Shown piece after piece: positions 25,439-32,885 of a stretch of 64,000 nucleotides of DNA. Made by a program: the position numbers and the translations under genes. Within the stretch, counting starts at the first letter, position 1, and each line of letters begins with the position of its first letter. Origin of the DNA: JANQMX01 sp965247175 (GTDB taxonomy: Bacteria > Pseudomonadota > Alphaproteobacteria > Kiloniellales > DSM-21159); the NCBI GenBank assembly GCA_965247175.1, contig OZ252006.1, forward strand, positions 2,294,001 to 2,358,000, in the 5' to 3' direction. The notes under the pieces were generated by a model. The model was not told where the DNA came from. It worked only from the letters and a program-made list of their open reading frames with translations, and made no database searches.

Positions 25439-26008
25439 ATGCTTCATCGCATGATGGGCGGTGTTTGCGCTGCTTTGCTCATCGTTGGTCTCGCCGCCTT
25501 GGCACCAGGTGACAGCAAGGCGTCAGCAAGCCAAGCTGAGAAGACAGGCTCGGCAGCGCCAAACCAACAACCCGTATTCGTTCAGTTTCGCGATCTCTTC
25601 GCCCGCGGTGGCAAGCCCTCCGATACGGCTGTGGCGCTGTCCGGACGGCAAGTGGTGATGACCGGCTTCACCACCCCACCGCCGACGCATGAGAGTCCCT
25701 TTCTCGTCTTCGTCGGAGCGCCAACGAGCTTCTGCCCCTACTGCTCCAGCATTCACGAGGAAGATCATCTACCGTACGTGCTGATCTATCCGGAGGATGA
25801 AGACGTCCCGATCTTCGGGCTCAACGCTCGGATCCTGGTGACCGGCACCTTGCAGGCCAGCCACGACTACGACCCCTTTTATGGCATCCACAATGACGTC
25901 CGGATCCTCGATGCGATGGTCACGCGGGACGAGCGGGCGATCAATCCTATCCGGCAACCCCGCGCGGCCCTGGGCAACAGAGGCAACCGCGGCGGCGCAC
26001 GACAGTAG
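25439..26008 (+). CDS. periplasmic protein, DUF3299-like
   Basis: 189 residues from the ATG at 25439, preceded by GGGGGA at good spacing; the open frame extends to a TTG at 25421. The signal peptide is GVCAALLIVGLAALAPGDSK. The core VALSGRQVVMTGFTTPP, then FLVFVGAPTSFCPYCSSIHE and NARILVTGTLQASHDYDPF, resembles the DUF3299 pattern of a short beta-rich domain with a Cys pair and a final beta hairpin. The C-tail is Arg- and Gly-rich. It lies between the RTX gene and a TIGR02466 gene, with a terminator hairpin right after it, so it is probably its own unit. The function of DUF3299 proteins is not known; metal binding by the C-P-Y-C pair is possible. The family call is moderate. Confidence 0.6.
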   Translation: MLHRMMGGVCAALLIVGLAALAPGDSKASASQAEKTGSAAPNQQPVFVQFRDLFARGGKPSDTAVALSGRQVVMTGFTTPPPTHESPFLVFVGAPTSFCPYCSSIHEEDHLPYVLIYPEDEDVPIFGLNARILVTGTLQASHDYDPFYGIHNDVRILDAMVTRDERAINPIRQPRAALGNRGNRGGARQ

Positions 26009-26014
26009 CGGGAA

Positions 26015-26036
26015 GCGCCGCCATGGCGGCGCCTTT
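26015..26036 (+). terminator. perfect hairpin after the DUF3299-like gene
   Basis: GCGCCGCC-AT-GGCGGCGC (26015-26032) forms an almost loopless palindrome 7 nt after the stop codon, followed by CCTTTC. The T-run is short, so intrinsic termination may be weak, but the position fits a transcript end. Confidence 0.5.
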
Positions 26037-26080
26037 CACCGTTCGTCCGGTCACCGTTCGCTCGCTAGGCATAAGCAACA

Positions 26081-26746
26081 ATGAAGCGGGGCAAGCCTGC
26101 CCATAGCGAAAAGCGCGACCGGAGCGCCGACGATGTTATCGGCATATTCCCCACGCCGGTCATGCTCTGCCGCAAGGCCGTGCCCTCCCAGCTTGTCAAA
26201 GCGCTGATCCAGCAGTTCGAAGCCGCGGCCACCGGCCCGAACGTGCGCACCACCAAGCTGACGCACACGCCGATGGCCGACCCGCGCTCGCACGACAACT
26301 TCGTCTCGGTCTACCGCGCGGTTCTGCCCAAGCTGACCGACTACGGCGAAACGCTGATGGGGGAGCGCCTGAACTGGGCGATCAAGGAGATCTGGATCAA
26401 CAAGATGGAGCGGGATGGGGCGCAGAAGATGCACAACCATGCCAACAGCTTCATCTCGGGGATCATCTACCTCTCATCGACGGCCGACAGCGTCTCGACC
26501 GTGTTTCACCGCCACGTCGGCTCGACCAGCTTCGTGATGTCGAACGTCAACAACCGCTGCAAGATCTCATCCTACAACAATCCGATCTACAGCCCGCCGC
26601 CGACCGAGGCTGGCGATCTTCTGCTCTTCCCCAGCTATCTGATGCACGAAGTGCCGCCCAATCAGGGCGCGCTGCGCTACACGGCCGCGTTCAACGCCCT
26701 GCCGGAACGCATCGATAGCTGGGGCTATATGTTGCGCTTCAAGTGA
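26081..26746 (+). CDS. TIGR02466 family protein, putative 2OG-Fe(II) oxygenase (copy 1)
   Basis: 221 residues, cytosolic, no signal. The family core is clear: IGIFPTPVMLCRKAVPSQLV at the start, WAIKEIWINKMERDG, then MHNHANSFISGIIYLSS (about residues 117-133) with candidate metal-binding His residues, and GDLLLFPSYLMHEVPPNQG with a second His, ending in AFNALPERIDSWGYMLRF. TIGR02466 members are predicted iron- and 2-oxoglutarate-dependent oxygenases of unknown substrate. A paralog lies 20 kb away (46669-47301) with the same motifs. The next gene, 12 bp downstream, is a membrane spermidine-synthase-like protein, so the two are probably cotranscribed. The usual H-x-D is not exact here, so catalysis should be treated as predicted. 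Confidence 0.85.
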   Translation: MKRGKPAHSEKRDRSADDVIGIFPTPVMLCRKAVPSQLVKALIQQFEAAATGPNVRTTKLTHTPMADPRSHDNFVSVYRAVLPKLTDYGETLMGERLNWAIKEIWINKMERDGAQKMHNHANSFISGIIYLSSTADSVSTVFHRHVGSTSFVMSNVNNRCKISSYNNPIYSPPPTEAGDLLLFPSYLMHEVPPNQGALRYTAAFNALPERIDSWGYMLRFK

Positions 26747-26758
26747 CGGCGGATAGGG

Positions 26759-29455
26759 ATGGCCTCGGGACCACGCGCCATGGCCTATAGCATCTACGGC
26801 CTGCTGCTGCTGTCGGGCTTTGCCGGGCTCGGATACCAGATCGTCTGGATCCGGATGCTCTCCGTCGGGCTGGGCCATGAGATCTTCGCCGTCCTGGCCG
26901 TGGTCTCCGCGTTCTTCGCCGGCCTAGCCATCGGCGCCTTCGCGCTCGATGGCCGCATTGCCCGAAGCCGGCGCCCGGGCATGTGGTACGCCGTGCTCGA
27001 AATCATCATCGGCCTGTGGACCCTCGCGCTCATCTGGCTCATTCCACTGGCCAACGGCCTGCTTGCGGAGTGGATTGGCCAGGAGCCGTCGGAGCTGCGC
27101 CGCTGGGCCTTTGCCTTCCTCGGCCCGGTCGTCCTGCTGGCGCCCGCAACGGTGGCCATGGGCGCAAGCCTGCCGGCGGCCGAGCGACTCTATGCCCGGC
27201 TTCGGCGCGACGGCCGCGGGATAGGCGGTCTCTATGCCGCCAACACCGCGGGGGCCATGGCGGGCGCTCTTCTGACGGCCGTCTTGCTCGCACCGCTGCT
27301 GGGCTACTCGAACACGCTGATTTGCTTCGCCGCGGCCAACTTTCTCTGCGCCGCCGGTGTCGTGCTCGGCCCGGGCCGCGGCGAAGCAGCACGCCCGGCG
27401 CTCGGCGCAGACGGCGTAGCGGTCCAAGGCTCGACGCCCCGCAACACCATCTTTGCCGCCCTCTTTCTGACGGGGCTGGTCGGCATCGGCTACGAGGTGG
27501 CCGTCGTCCGCGCGCTGTCGCAGGTCCTCGAGAACACGGTCTACTCCTTCGCCGCCGCCTTGTCGGTCTACCTGCTCGGCACGGCCCTCGGCGCCGCCGC
27601 CTATCAACGCTTCTACGCCCAGCGCCGCGGACCCGGCTGGGACCTGCCGGCCCTCTCGGTCCTCGCGCCGCTCGTCGCCGTCACCTGTGCGTTGGGCGCG
27701 CTTGCGATTCTCGCGACCGAAGCGGTCTACGGAAGTGTGCGCGGCCTGCTCGGCGCCGACGTCACCGGCTCCATCGGGGCGGAAATGGCCGCGGCCTTCG
27801 TCGTCTTCGGGCCGGCCAGCGCCGCCATGGGGGCGCTCTTCACCCACTTGGCCCAAGCCACGCGTCGCCCGAACGGCGGGTTGGGGGCGGCCTTGGGCGC
27901 CAACACCGCCGGCGCTGCCCTCGCCTCGCTGCTGGTCGGCGTCGCGGCCGTCCCCCTGCTCGGCGTGATGGCGACGCTCGCCGCGCTGTCGCTGGCTTAC
28001 CTCGGCTTCGCGCTTCTCTTCCGCAACGGCTCAATGAGTGGCAACCCCATCCGCTGGGCGCTCTGGGGAGCGGCGCCTGCGCTGGTCGCGTTTCTTTTGC
28101 TCGGCCCCTTCGATCGGACGCTGATCGCCTTGCCAAACGGCCATAGCCTGCATGCGCATATCGAGGGAACGGCGGCGACAGCGAGCGTCGACCAGGACCA
28201 GGCGGGCGACCGCTTCTTGCGGGTCAACGGGACCTTCACCATGGGCGGCACCCGGTCTTACGTCTTGGACCGCATCCAAGGGCATGCCGCACTGTTACAG
28301 CACCCGGCGCCGCGCCGTGCTCTCTTTCTCGGCGTGGGAACCGGGGCAACTCTCGCTGCGGCAGCAGCCTATCCGAACCTGCGGGCCGAAGGCGTCGAGC
28401 TCTTGCCCGAAGTGCTGTCGCTGATTCCGGAATTTCCGCTCGCCCAACGCGACCTCACAGCCGCATCCCATCGCATTAGCCTACATAGCGCCGACGCCCG
28501 CCGCTTCATCCGGGCCGCCGAAGGCCCTTACGACATCATCCTGTCGGACAACTTCCATCCGGCCAAGGACGGCGCCGGCCTGCTCTATACGCGGGAGCAC
28601 TTCGCGGCGGTGAAGGCGAAGCTGGCCGAGAACGGTCTCTTTGCCCAGTGGCTCCCGCTGCATCAGCTCGACTTGCCGACCCTTCGTCTCATCGCACGGA
28701 CCTTCCTCGACGTCTTTCCCGATGCCCGCCTGGCCATGGGCAACACCAACCTCGGCACGCCGCTTCTCGTGCTCTTCGGCACCCGCTCCGGCGCGATCCC
28801 GTCCTTGGCCGCGCTCTCGCGGCGGCAGATGGACGACCGGCTGCTGGGCGAGATCAATGCCATCGGGCTCGATACGCCCTTCGCGCTGTTCGGCGGCTTT
28901 CTGGCAGGGCCGGAAGAGCTCGCCCGCTTCGCCGGCGAAGGCCCGCTCAACACCGACGACCACCCCCATGTGGTCTTCACCGCCCCCCGCACGGTCTACC
29001 GTCCGCTGCCGCCGGCGCAGGAGAGGCTGGTTGCCCTGACCAAGGCCTTTTCGCCGAAGGCCGGGGACGCGGTCGACCTTGCCGGCCTGCCGAACGCGCC
29101 CGAGTTCGCGGCACGGCTCGAGCGCTATTGGCAGGCGCGCAACGCTTTCATCCGGCTTGGCACGGAGCACACGTTGAGCGGCAACGTCAGCCACGACATC
29201 CGCATGATCGGCCCTGCCCTGCTGGACATCGTCCATATGAGCCCCGACTTCTCGCCGGCCTATCAGCCGCTGCTGCGCATGGCGCGGGCTTTGTCGGAAA
29301 CGGAAAAAGAGCTCTCGCTGCGCTTTCTCGAAGCGCTGCAGCAAGCCAGCCCCCATCGGCAGGAGGCCGCCGCCTTGCATACGGCGATCTCGCGGAGAGG
29401 CTCGGTGCTGAACATCCAAGAGGTCGACCCGTCGGAGGAACCGACGGAGCCTTAG
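26759..29455 (+). CDS. membrane-anchored spermidine synthase-like protein (fused transporter-like/polyamine synthase)
   Basis: 898 residues. The first 440 or so form many membrane helices (IYGLLLLSGFAGLGYQIVWI, FAVLAVVSAFFAGLAIGAFA), as in the fused MFS/spermidine synthase family. Residues about 465-735 are a Rossmann aminopropyltransferase-type domain: ALFLGVGTGATLAAAAAYPN, the acidic strand end GVELLPEV, LHSADARRFI and YDIILSDNFHPAKDGAGLLY. The tail of about 130 residues is unrecognised. The catalytic Asp in IILSDNFHP is in the expected place, but the usual D-x-x-D-P is altered, so polyamine synthesis is not assured. It follows the TIGR02466 gene by 12 bp and overlaps the convergent HupE-like gene by 4 bp. 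ATG 26780 is an alternative start. Confidence 0.85.
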   Translation: MASGPRAMAYSIYGLLLLSGFAGLGYQIVWIRMLSVGLGHEIFAVLAVVSAFFAGLAIGAFALDGRIARSRRPGMWYAVLEIIIGLWTLALIWLIPLANGLLAEWIGQEPSELRRWAFAFLGPVVLLAPATVAMGASLPAAERLYARLRRDGRGIGGLYAANTAGAMAGALLTAVLLAPLLGYSNTLICFAAANFLCAAGVVLGPGRGEAARPALGADGVAVQGSTPRNTIFAALFLTGLVGIGYEVAVVRALSQVLENTVYSFAAALSVYLLGTALGAAAYQRFYAQRRGPGWDLPALSVLAPLVAVTCALGALAILATEAVYGSVRGLLGADVTGSIGAEMAAAFVVFGPASAAMGALFTHLAQATRRPNGGLGAALGANTAGAALASLLVGVAAVPLLGVMATLAALSLAYLGFALLFRNGSMSGNPIRWALWGAAPALVAFLLLGPFDRTLIALPNGHSLHAHIEGTAATASVDQDQAGDRFLRVNGTFTMGGTRSYVLDRIQGHAALLQHPAPRRALFLGVGTGATLAAAAAYPNLRAEGVELLPEVLSLIPEFPLAQRDLTAASHRISLHSADARRFIRAAEGPYDIILSDNFHPAKDGAGLLYTREHFAAVKAKLAENGLFAQWLPLHQLDLPTLRLIARTFLDVFPDARLAMGNTNLGTPLLVLFGTRSGAIPSLAALSRRQMDDRLLGEINAIGLDTPFALFGGFLAGPEELARFAGEGPLNTDDHPHVVFTAPRTVYRPLPPAQERLVALTKAFSPKAGDAVDLAGLPNAPEFAARLERYWQARNAFIRLGTEHTLSGNVSHDIRMIGPALLDIVHMSPDFSPAYQPLLRMARALSETEKELSLRFLEALQQASPHRQEAAALHTAISRRGSVLNIQEVDPSEEPTEP

Positions 29456-30063
29456 AGGTTTGGCGCGGTGACGGAGAAAGCGAAGAAGATGGCGCCGGCT
29501 GCCGCGAACCAACTGCAGAGCACCCGCTCGGCAAGCGGCGTCCAGCTGCGCAAGCCGTTGACGACCGTGGCCAGCGAGATCAGCCAGGTGCCGATGGCCG
29601 TGCCGGCGACGACCACGCCGCTGGCATAGAGCAGCCAATCGACCGGCACTTCGTCTGCCGACAGCCCATTGGCAAAGCCGAGCACGCCGCCCACCGCGGC
29701 TGCCAGCAGGAGCACGCCATAGATCGGCAGCCGGAAGGCCGCCACGCCGATGATGCCGGGGATGAAGAGCGAGGCCGCAACGGCCGGGTCCATGCTCGCA
29801 GGCGACGCGACGGCCAGCGTCGCGCAGATCCCGGCAATCAGTCCAAGCGGCAGGGCCAGGAGCATCCAGCGCGCCGTGTCCCGGGGCTGCATAGCGGCGA
29901 CCAAGCCAAGGACGAGAAGCGCAACGACCTGCTCGATCGCCAAGGTGAGATGCAGGACGCCGGCGTAGAAGTCACCGAACTCGACGCCCACGAGATGCGC
30001 GGCTGCCGGCTGGGGCAGCATCAGCACGGTCAGCGCTGCGATGAGTCCTGTCGCTTGCCTCAT
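29452..30063 (-). CDS. HupE/UreJ-like membrane protein, metal motif degenerate
   Basis: 203 residues from ATG at 30063; longer frames start inside the upstream gene. The signal-like N-terminus (GLIAALTVLMLPQPAAAHLV) and about six helices follow the HupE plan. The HupE nickel motif H-P-x-x-G-x-D-H-L reads HLTLAIEQV here: the first His is kept, but Asp and the second His are replaced. The F-H-G-x-A-H-G motif is also missing. It therefore looks like a diverged paralog of the HupE protein encoded 19 bp upstream. It is last in a minus-strand run PPIase - HupE_2 - HupE - this gene. A metal transport role is doubtful; a scaffold or regulatory partner is possible. Tail-to-tail overlap with the spermidine-synthase-like gene is 4 bp. 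Confidence 0.7.
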   Translation of the reverse strand: MRQATGLIAALTVLMLPQPAAAHLVGVEFGDFYAGVLHLTLAIEQVVALLVLGLVAAMQPRDTARWMLLALPLGLIAGICATLAVASPASMDPAVAASLFIPGIIGVAAFRLPIYGVLLLAAAVGGVLGFANGLSADEVPVDWLLYASGVVVAGTAIGTWLISLATVVNGLRSWTPLAERVLCSWFAAAGAIFFAFSVTAPNL

Positions 30064-30082
30064 AGCTGCCGCCGGGCCTCCC

Positions 30083-30688
30083 TCAGACGACGCCAATCGC
30101 GGTGGAGACGAAGTAGACACCGCCCGCCGCAATCAAGACGCCACAGCCTCGAACGATGAGCGGCCCAGTCTCCTTCCATTCGTTGAGCTGCCCGATGGCG
30201 ATCCCGGCCAGATGCAGCATGCCGGTGCTCACGACAAATCCGATGCCGTAAGCAATCGGCGACACCGCACGCGGCAACTCCTCACCGTGTGCGTAGCCAT
30301 GAAAGATGGCGAAGATACCGACGAGCAGGACCGCGAGCCAGACAGGCGCGCGAAAGGCAAAGGCCACAACCAGACCGAGAACAAGAGCAGAGATGGAGAT
30401 ACCGAGTTCGTCCCCTGGAAGCGGAACCTTGAGCACGCCAAGCAACGCGCCAAAGGCCATGACCAGCGGGAATGTCAAGGGCAGCACGATCAGGAGCGGC
30501 CGCCCGAGCTGCGCGCCCCAGAGGCCGACGGCCACCATCGCGACCAGGTGATCGGGCCCAAGGATGGGGTGCAGGAAACCGCTGACCAAGCCGCCGCCGA
30601 CACCTTCGGTCCGGTGCGCCAGGGCAACCGTGGGCGCCATCACCAGGAGCGCAGACGCCAAAGCGAGGAATGCCCGCGCCCGATTCAT
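30083..30688 (-). CDS. HupE/UreJ family protein (nickel/cobalt permease type)
   Basis: 201 residues, signal peptide FLALASALLVMAPTVALAHR, about six helices. It keeps the HupE metal motifs HPILGPDHLVAMVAVGLW (about residues 40-57) and IFHGYAHGEELP (about 128-139). HupE/UreJ proteins mediate Ni2+ entry for hydrogenase or urease. It starts 3 bp after the stop of the HupE_2-type gene and is followed by the degenerate HupE-like gene. A hydrogenase operon exists in this window, 21 kb away, so nickel supply to it is possible. However, the immediate neighbours (PPIase, DUF3604) suggest a different local role. Confidence 0.88.
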   Translation of the reverse strand: MNRARAFLALASALLVMAPTVALAHRTEGVGGGLVSGFLHPILGPDHLVAMVAVGLWGAQLGRPLLIVLPLTFPLVMAFGALLGVLKVPLPGDELGISISALVLGLVVAFAFRAPVWLAVLLVGIFAIFHGYAHGEELPRAVSPIAYGIGFVVSTGMLHLAGIAIGQLNEWKETGPLIVRGCGVLIAAGGVYFVSTAIGVV

Positions 30689-30691
30689 CCG

Positions 30692-31663
30692 TCAGCCCTC
30701 CAGAATGATCTCGAAACGTTGAAAGAACCAGAAGGCACCGGCCGTTCCGACCAGGTAGATGGGAACCACCTGGCTCCAGCCCGGCCAAGCGACATGCATC
30801 ACGCGATAGGCCGCATTGAGGCCCAGCACGCCGAAGACGAACGCGATCTGACCGAGCTCGACGCCGATGTTGAAGCCGAGCAAGGCGATGGGCAAGGCCT
30901 GGTCCGGCAGACCAAGCTCGACCAGCGCATTGGCGAACCCGAAACCGTGCAGAAGCCCGAAGAGAAAAGAGACCACCCAGGGATTGCGAATGGTGAAGGT
31001 GGATCGGCCTTCGCGCGCATGCAGCGCCTCGACGCCGATAAACACGATGGAGAGCGCAATGAGAGCGTTGACGAAGGACTCGGGCACGCCGACCCAGCCG
31101 AAGGTGACGGCGACCAAGGTGACACTGTGCGCAAGCGTGAAGGCCGTGATCGTCTTGAACAGCATCCAGGCGCCGCGCGACACCCACATCAGCCCGAGGA
31201 CGAAAAGCAGGTGATCGACGCCGAGCAGAATGTGCTCGATGCCGATCATGATGTAAGCGCCGCCGACCTCGAGGATGCAGGCCCAGCCGTCGGCGCAGAA
31301 CTCGCGGGATACGCGTACCGTGGGAGCAGCCGGGGTCAGGGTATAGATCTGGGTGGTGCCGTCGAGGGTCCGCACCTTGAACATGGCGGCCGACTGGCCA
31401 TCGCCGATTTGCTGGAAGCCGAGCGAGCCGACGAGGCCTTCGTCGCCGCAGTCCAACTGCCTGTCATCATAGCTGCAGTGACTGGGGAAGATCGGTTCCA
31501 GCGTGGCGCCCGAGTCCGTGGTCGGCTTCATCTCCCAACCGACCGTATAGCGGCCGCTACCGAGCTCCGTCAGCCGCAAGACTGCGAGCTCTGTCACGTG
31601 CGCGGACGCCAGCACCGGCCAGGCAACAAGACCCAAGAGTATGAGAATACAACAGCGAATCAC
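30692..31663 (-). CDS. HupE/UreJ_2-type membrane protein with periplasmic N-terminal domain
   Basis: 323 residues. After the signal peptide (ILILLGLVAWPVLASAHV), residues about 22-140 form a beta-rich periplasmic part with cysteines (HCSYDDRQLDCGDE, FCADGWACILEVGG). The C-terminal half has six or seven helices and the HupE_2 motifs GIEHILLGVDHLLFVLGLMW (about 149-168), ITAFTLAHSVTLV and LLHGFGFANALVELGL. The family is found beside DUF3604 and PPIase genes in many marine bacteria, by my recollection. Its transported metal or solute is unknown. The ATG overlaps the end of the upstream PPIase gene by 4 bp, so coexpression is near certain. Confidence 0.88.
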   Translation of the reverse strand: MIRCCILILLGLVAWPVLASAHVTELAVLRLTELGSGRYTVGWEMKPTTDSGATLEPIFPSHCSYDDRQLDCGDEGLVGSLGFQQIGDGQSAAMFKVRTLDGTTQIYTLTPAAPTVRVSREFCADGWACILEVGGAYIMIGIEHILLGVDHLLFVLGLMWVSRGAWMLFKTITAFTLAHSVTLVAVTFGWVGVPESFVNALIALSIVFIGVEALHAREGRSTFTIRNPWVVSFLFGLLHGFGFANALVELGLPDQALPIALLGFNIGVELGQIAFVFGVLGLNAAYRVMHVAWPGWSQVVPIYLVGTAGAFWFFQRFEIILEG

Positions 31664-32577
31664 TGGTTGCTGCGCTCCGAGGCCGCTGCATCCAGGGCCG
31701 TTTCCGTCTCGTCGTCGTCACCGGCTGTCTCGGCGCCGTCGGTATCGGACACTACGTCTGCGGTGTAGGGAAGACGCTCGACGGTGTAGCTCGACGAAAG
31801 CGCGTCCAGGGAGGCACGGGCCTCGCTCTGGATCTGGTGGTTTCTCCAGTCGCCGAGCACTTGCCCGAAGATCTCGTCGAACTCCGGCACTTCTTCCTCG
31901 GTCGCATCTTGGAACTGAACCACCTGCCAGCCGCGCGGTGAATCGACCGGCGTCCAGACGTTACGCGGCAAAACTTCGATGCTTGTGATGAATTCTTCGC
32001 CAAAAAGCTGCACGAGCTGCCCGCGCGGGCGTCGCTGCAGGTTGACGACGTGGAAGGTACCCGGCTGCAGCCGCTCGCCAACCGCTTCGATGGCATTGGC
32101 CTGCTCTGCCGCGTCTCGTGCTTCGTCCTCGCTGCCGTCCAGCCCGATCACGCGAAAGCTCAGCGTTTCCGGCTTGGTGTAGAACTCCAGGCGCTCTTCG
32201 AACCAGGCGCGCACATCCTCCCGCGGCGGATTCTCGACCACGATGCCGGAGTACATCATCAGGCGAATGCGCTGCATCAGCCGTTCGCGGATCATTTCGT
32301 CGCCATGATCGAGCTGAAGGCTGCGCGCTTCGCGATAGAGCGTCTCGTTGACGACGAAGCGGTCGACCAGCTCGTCCATCTCCGCCGAGGTCGGCAGCCG
32401 CTGCCGCTCGGTCTCGAAGATCTCGGCCAGCCGCTGATGCACTTCAGCGTCGACGCGAATGTGACGCGGATCCTCCACGTCCTCTCGCGTCGCCACACTG
32501 ATGGCAAACAGCACCGCACCGATCAGGCTGAACTGTAGGAGCGGCTCCTTGAACAAGCCGACCACACGCTTCAGCAC
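31660..32577 (-). CDS. membrane-anchored peptidyl-prolyl isomerase-like protein (SurA/parvulin type)
   Basis: 305 residues from GTG at 32577, chosen because GGGGGAAG lies about 6 nt upstream; an open frame to 32673 adds residues that look untranslated. One N-terminal helix (EPLLQFSLIGAVLFAISVAT) anchors it to the membrane. It is followed by a SurA-N-like helical region (LPTSAEMDELVDRFVVNETL, YREARSLQLDHGDEMIRERL) and a PPIC/parvulin-like segment (FYTKPETLSFRVIGL, then GWQVVQFQDATEEEVPEFDE). The parvulin core is short and the tail after residue 270 is acidic, so a chaperone role may outweigh isomerase activity. It heads the minus operon with three HupE-family genes and is divergent from DUF3604. 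Confidence 0.75.
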   Translation of the reverse strand: MLKRVVGLFKEPLLQFSLIGAVLFAISVATREDVEDPRHIRVDAEVHQRLAEIFETERQRLPTSAEMDELVDRFVVNETLYREARSLQLDHGDEMIRERLMQRIRLMMYSGIVVENPPREDVRAWFEERLEFYTKPETLSFRVIGLDGSEDEARDAAEQANAIEAVGERLQPGTFHVVNLQRRPRGQLVQLFGEEFITSIEVLPRNVWTPVDSPRGWQVVQFQDATEEEVPEFDEIFGQVLGDWRNHQIQSEARASLDALSSSYTVERLPYTADVVSDTDGAETAGDDDETETALDAAASERSNQ

Positions 32578-32885
32578 CGAAGCTTCCCCCGATTGTCCTG
32601 CCAAAGCAGGGTTTCGTGTAACAAAACAAATTCCGGACCGCGCTCGCTTAGCGCCGCCCATCCTGCGCACCAAGTTAAATTTCTGTCACAGACTGCCATT
32701 CGACTCACAAACCGGCAGTGTAGAAATAAATCCTAAACGATAACGACGCTTAACGATCACGTAATTGTCGCGTAACTGAACGCGAACCGTTACGCACCCT
32801 CTCTACTGCTGTTGTCGCTCATTTGTCCGGAGTGCGTGCCGAGCCATCGGCGCGGGTCGAAACATTCTACCAAACGGGGGACTAC
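32578..32885. promoter_or_regulatory. divergent control region between the PPIase-HupE operon and DUF3604
   Basis: About 308 bp, with an AT-richer core at 32675-32790. It contains CTGTCAC and CTGCCAT spaced 10 bp near 32689-32705, which is reminiscent of a Pho-box but off by one base in spacing, and several G-T-A-A-Y repeats near 32740-32795. GGGGGAC before 32886 is the DUF3604 ribosome site. No RNA gene is evident. Confidence 0.4.

Noticed and set aside
32685..32715. Pho-box-like CTGTCAC/CTGCCAT pair
   Set aside because: The spacing is 10 rather than 11 bp and only one half-site is good, so PhoB control is not supported.
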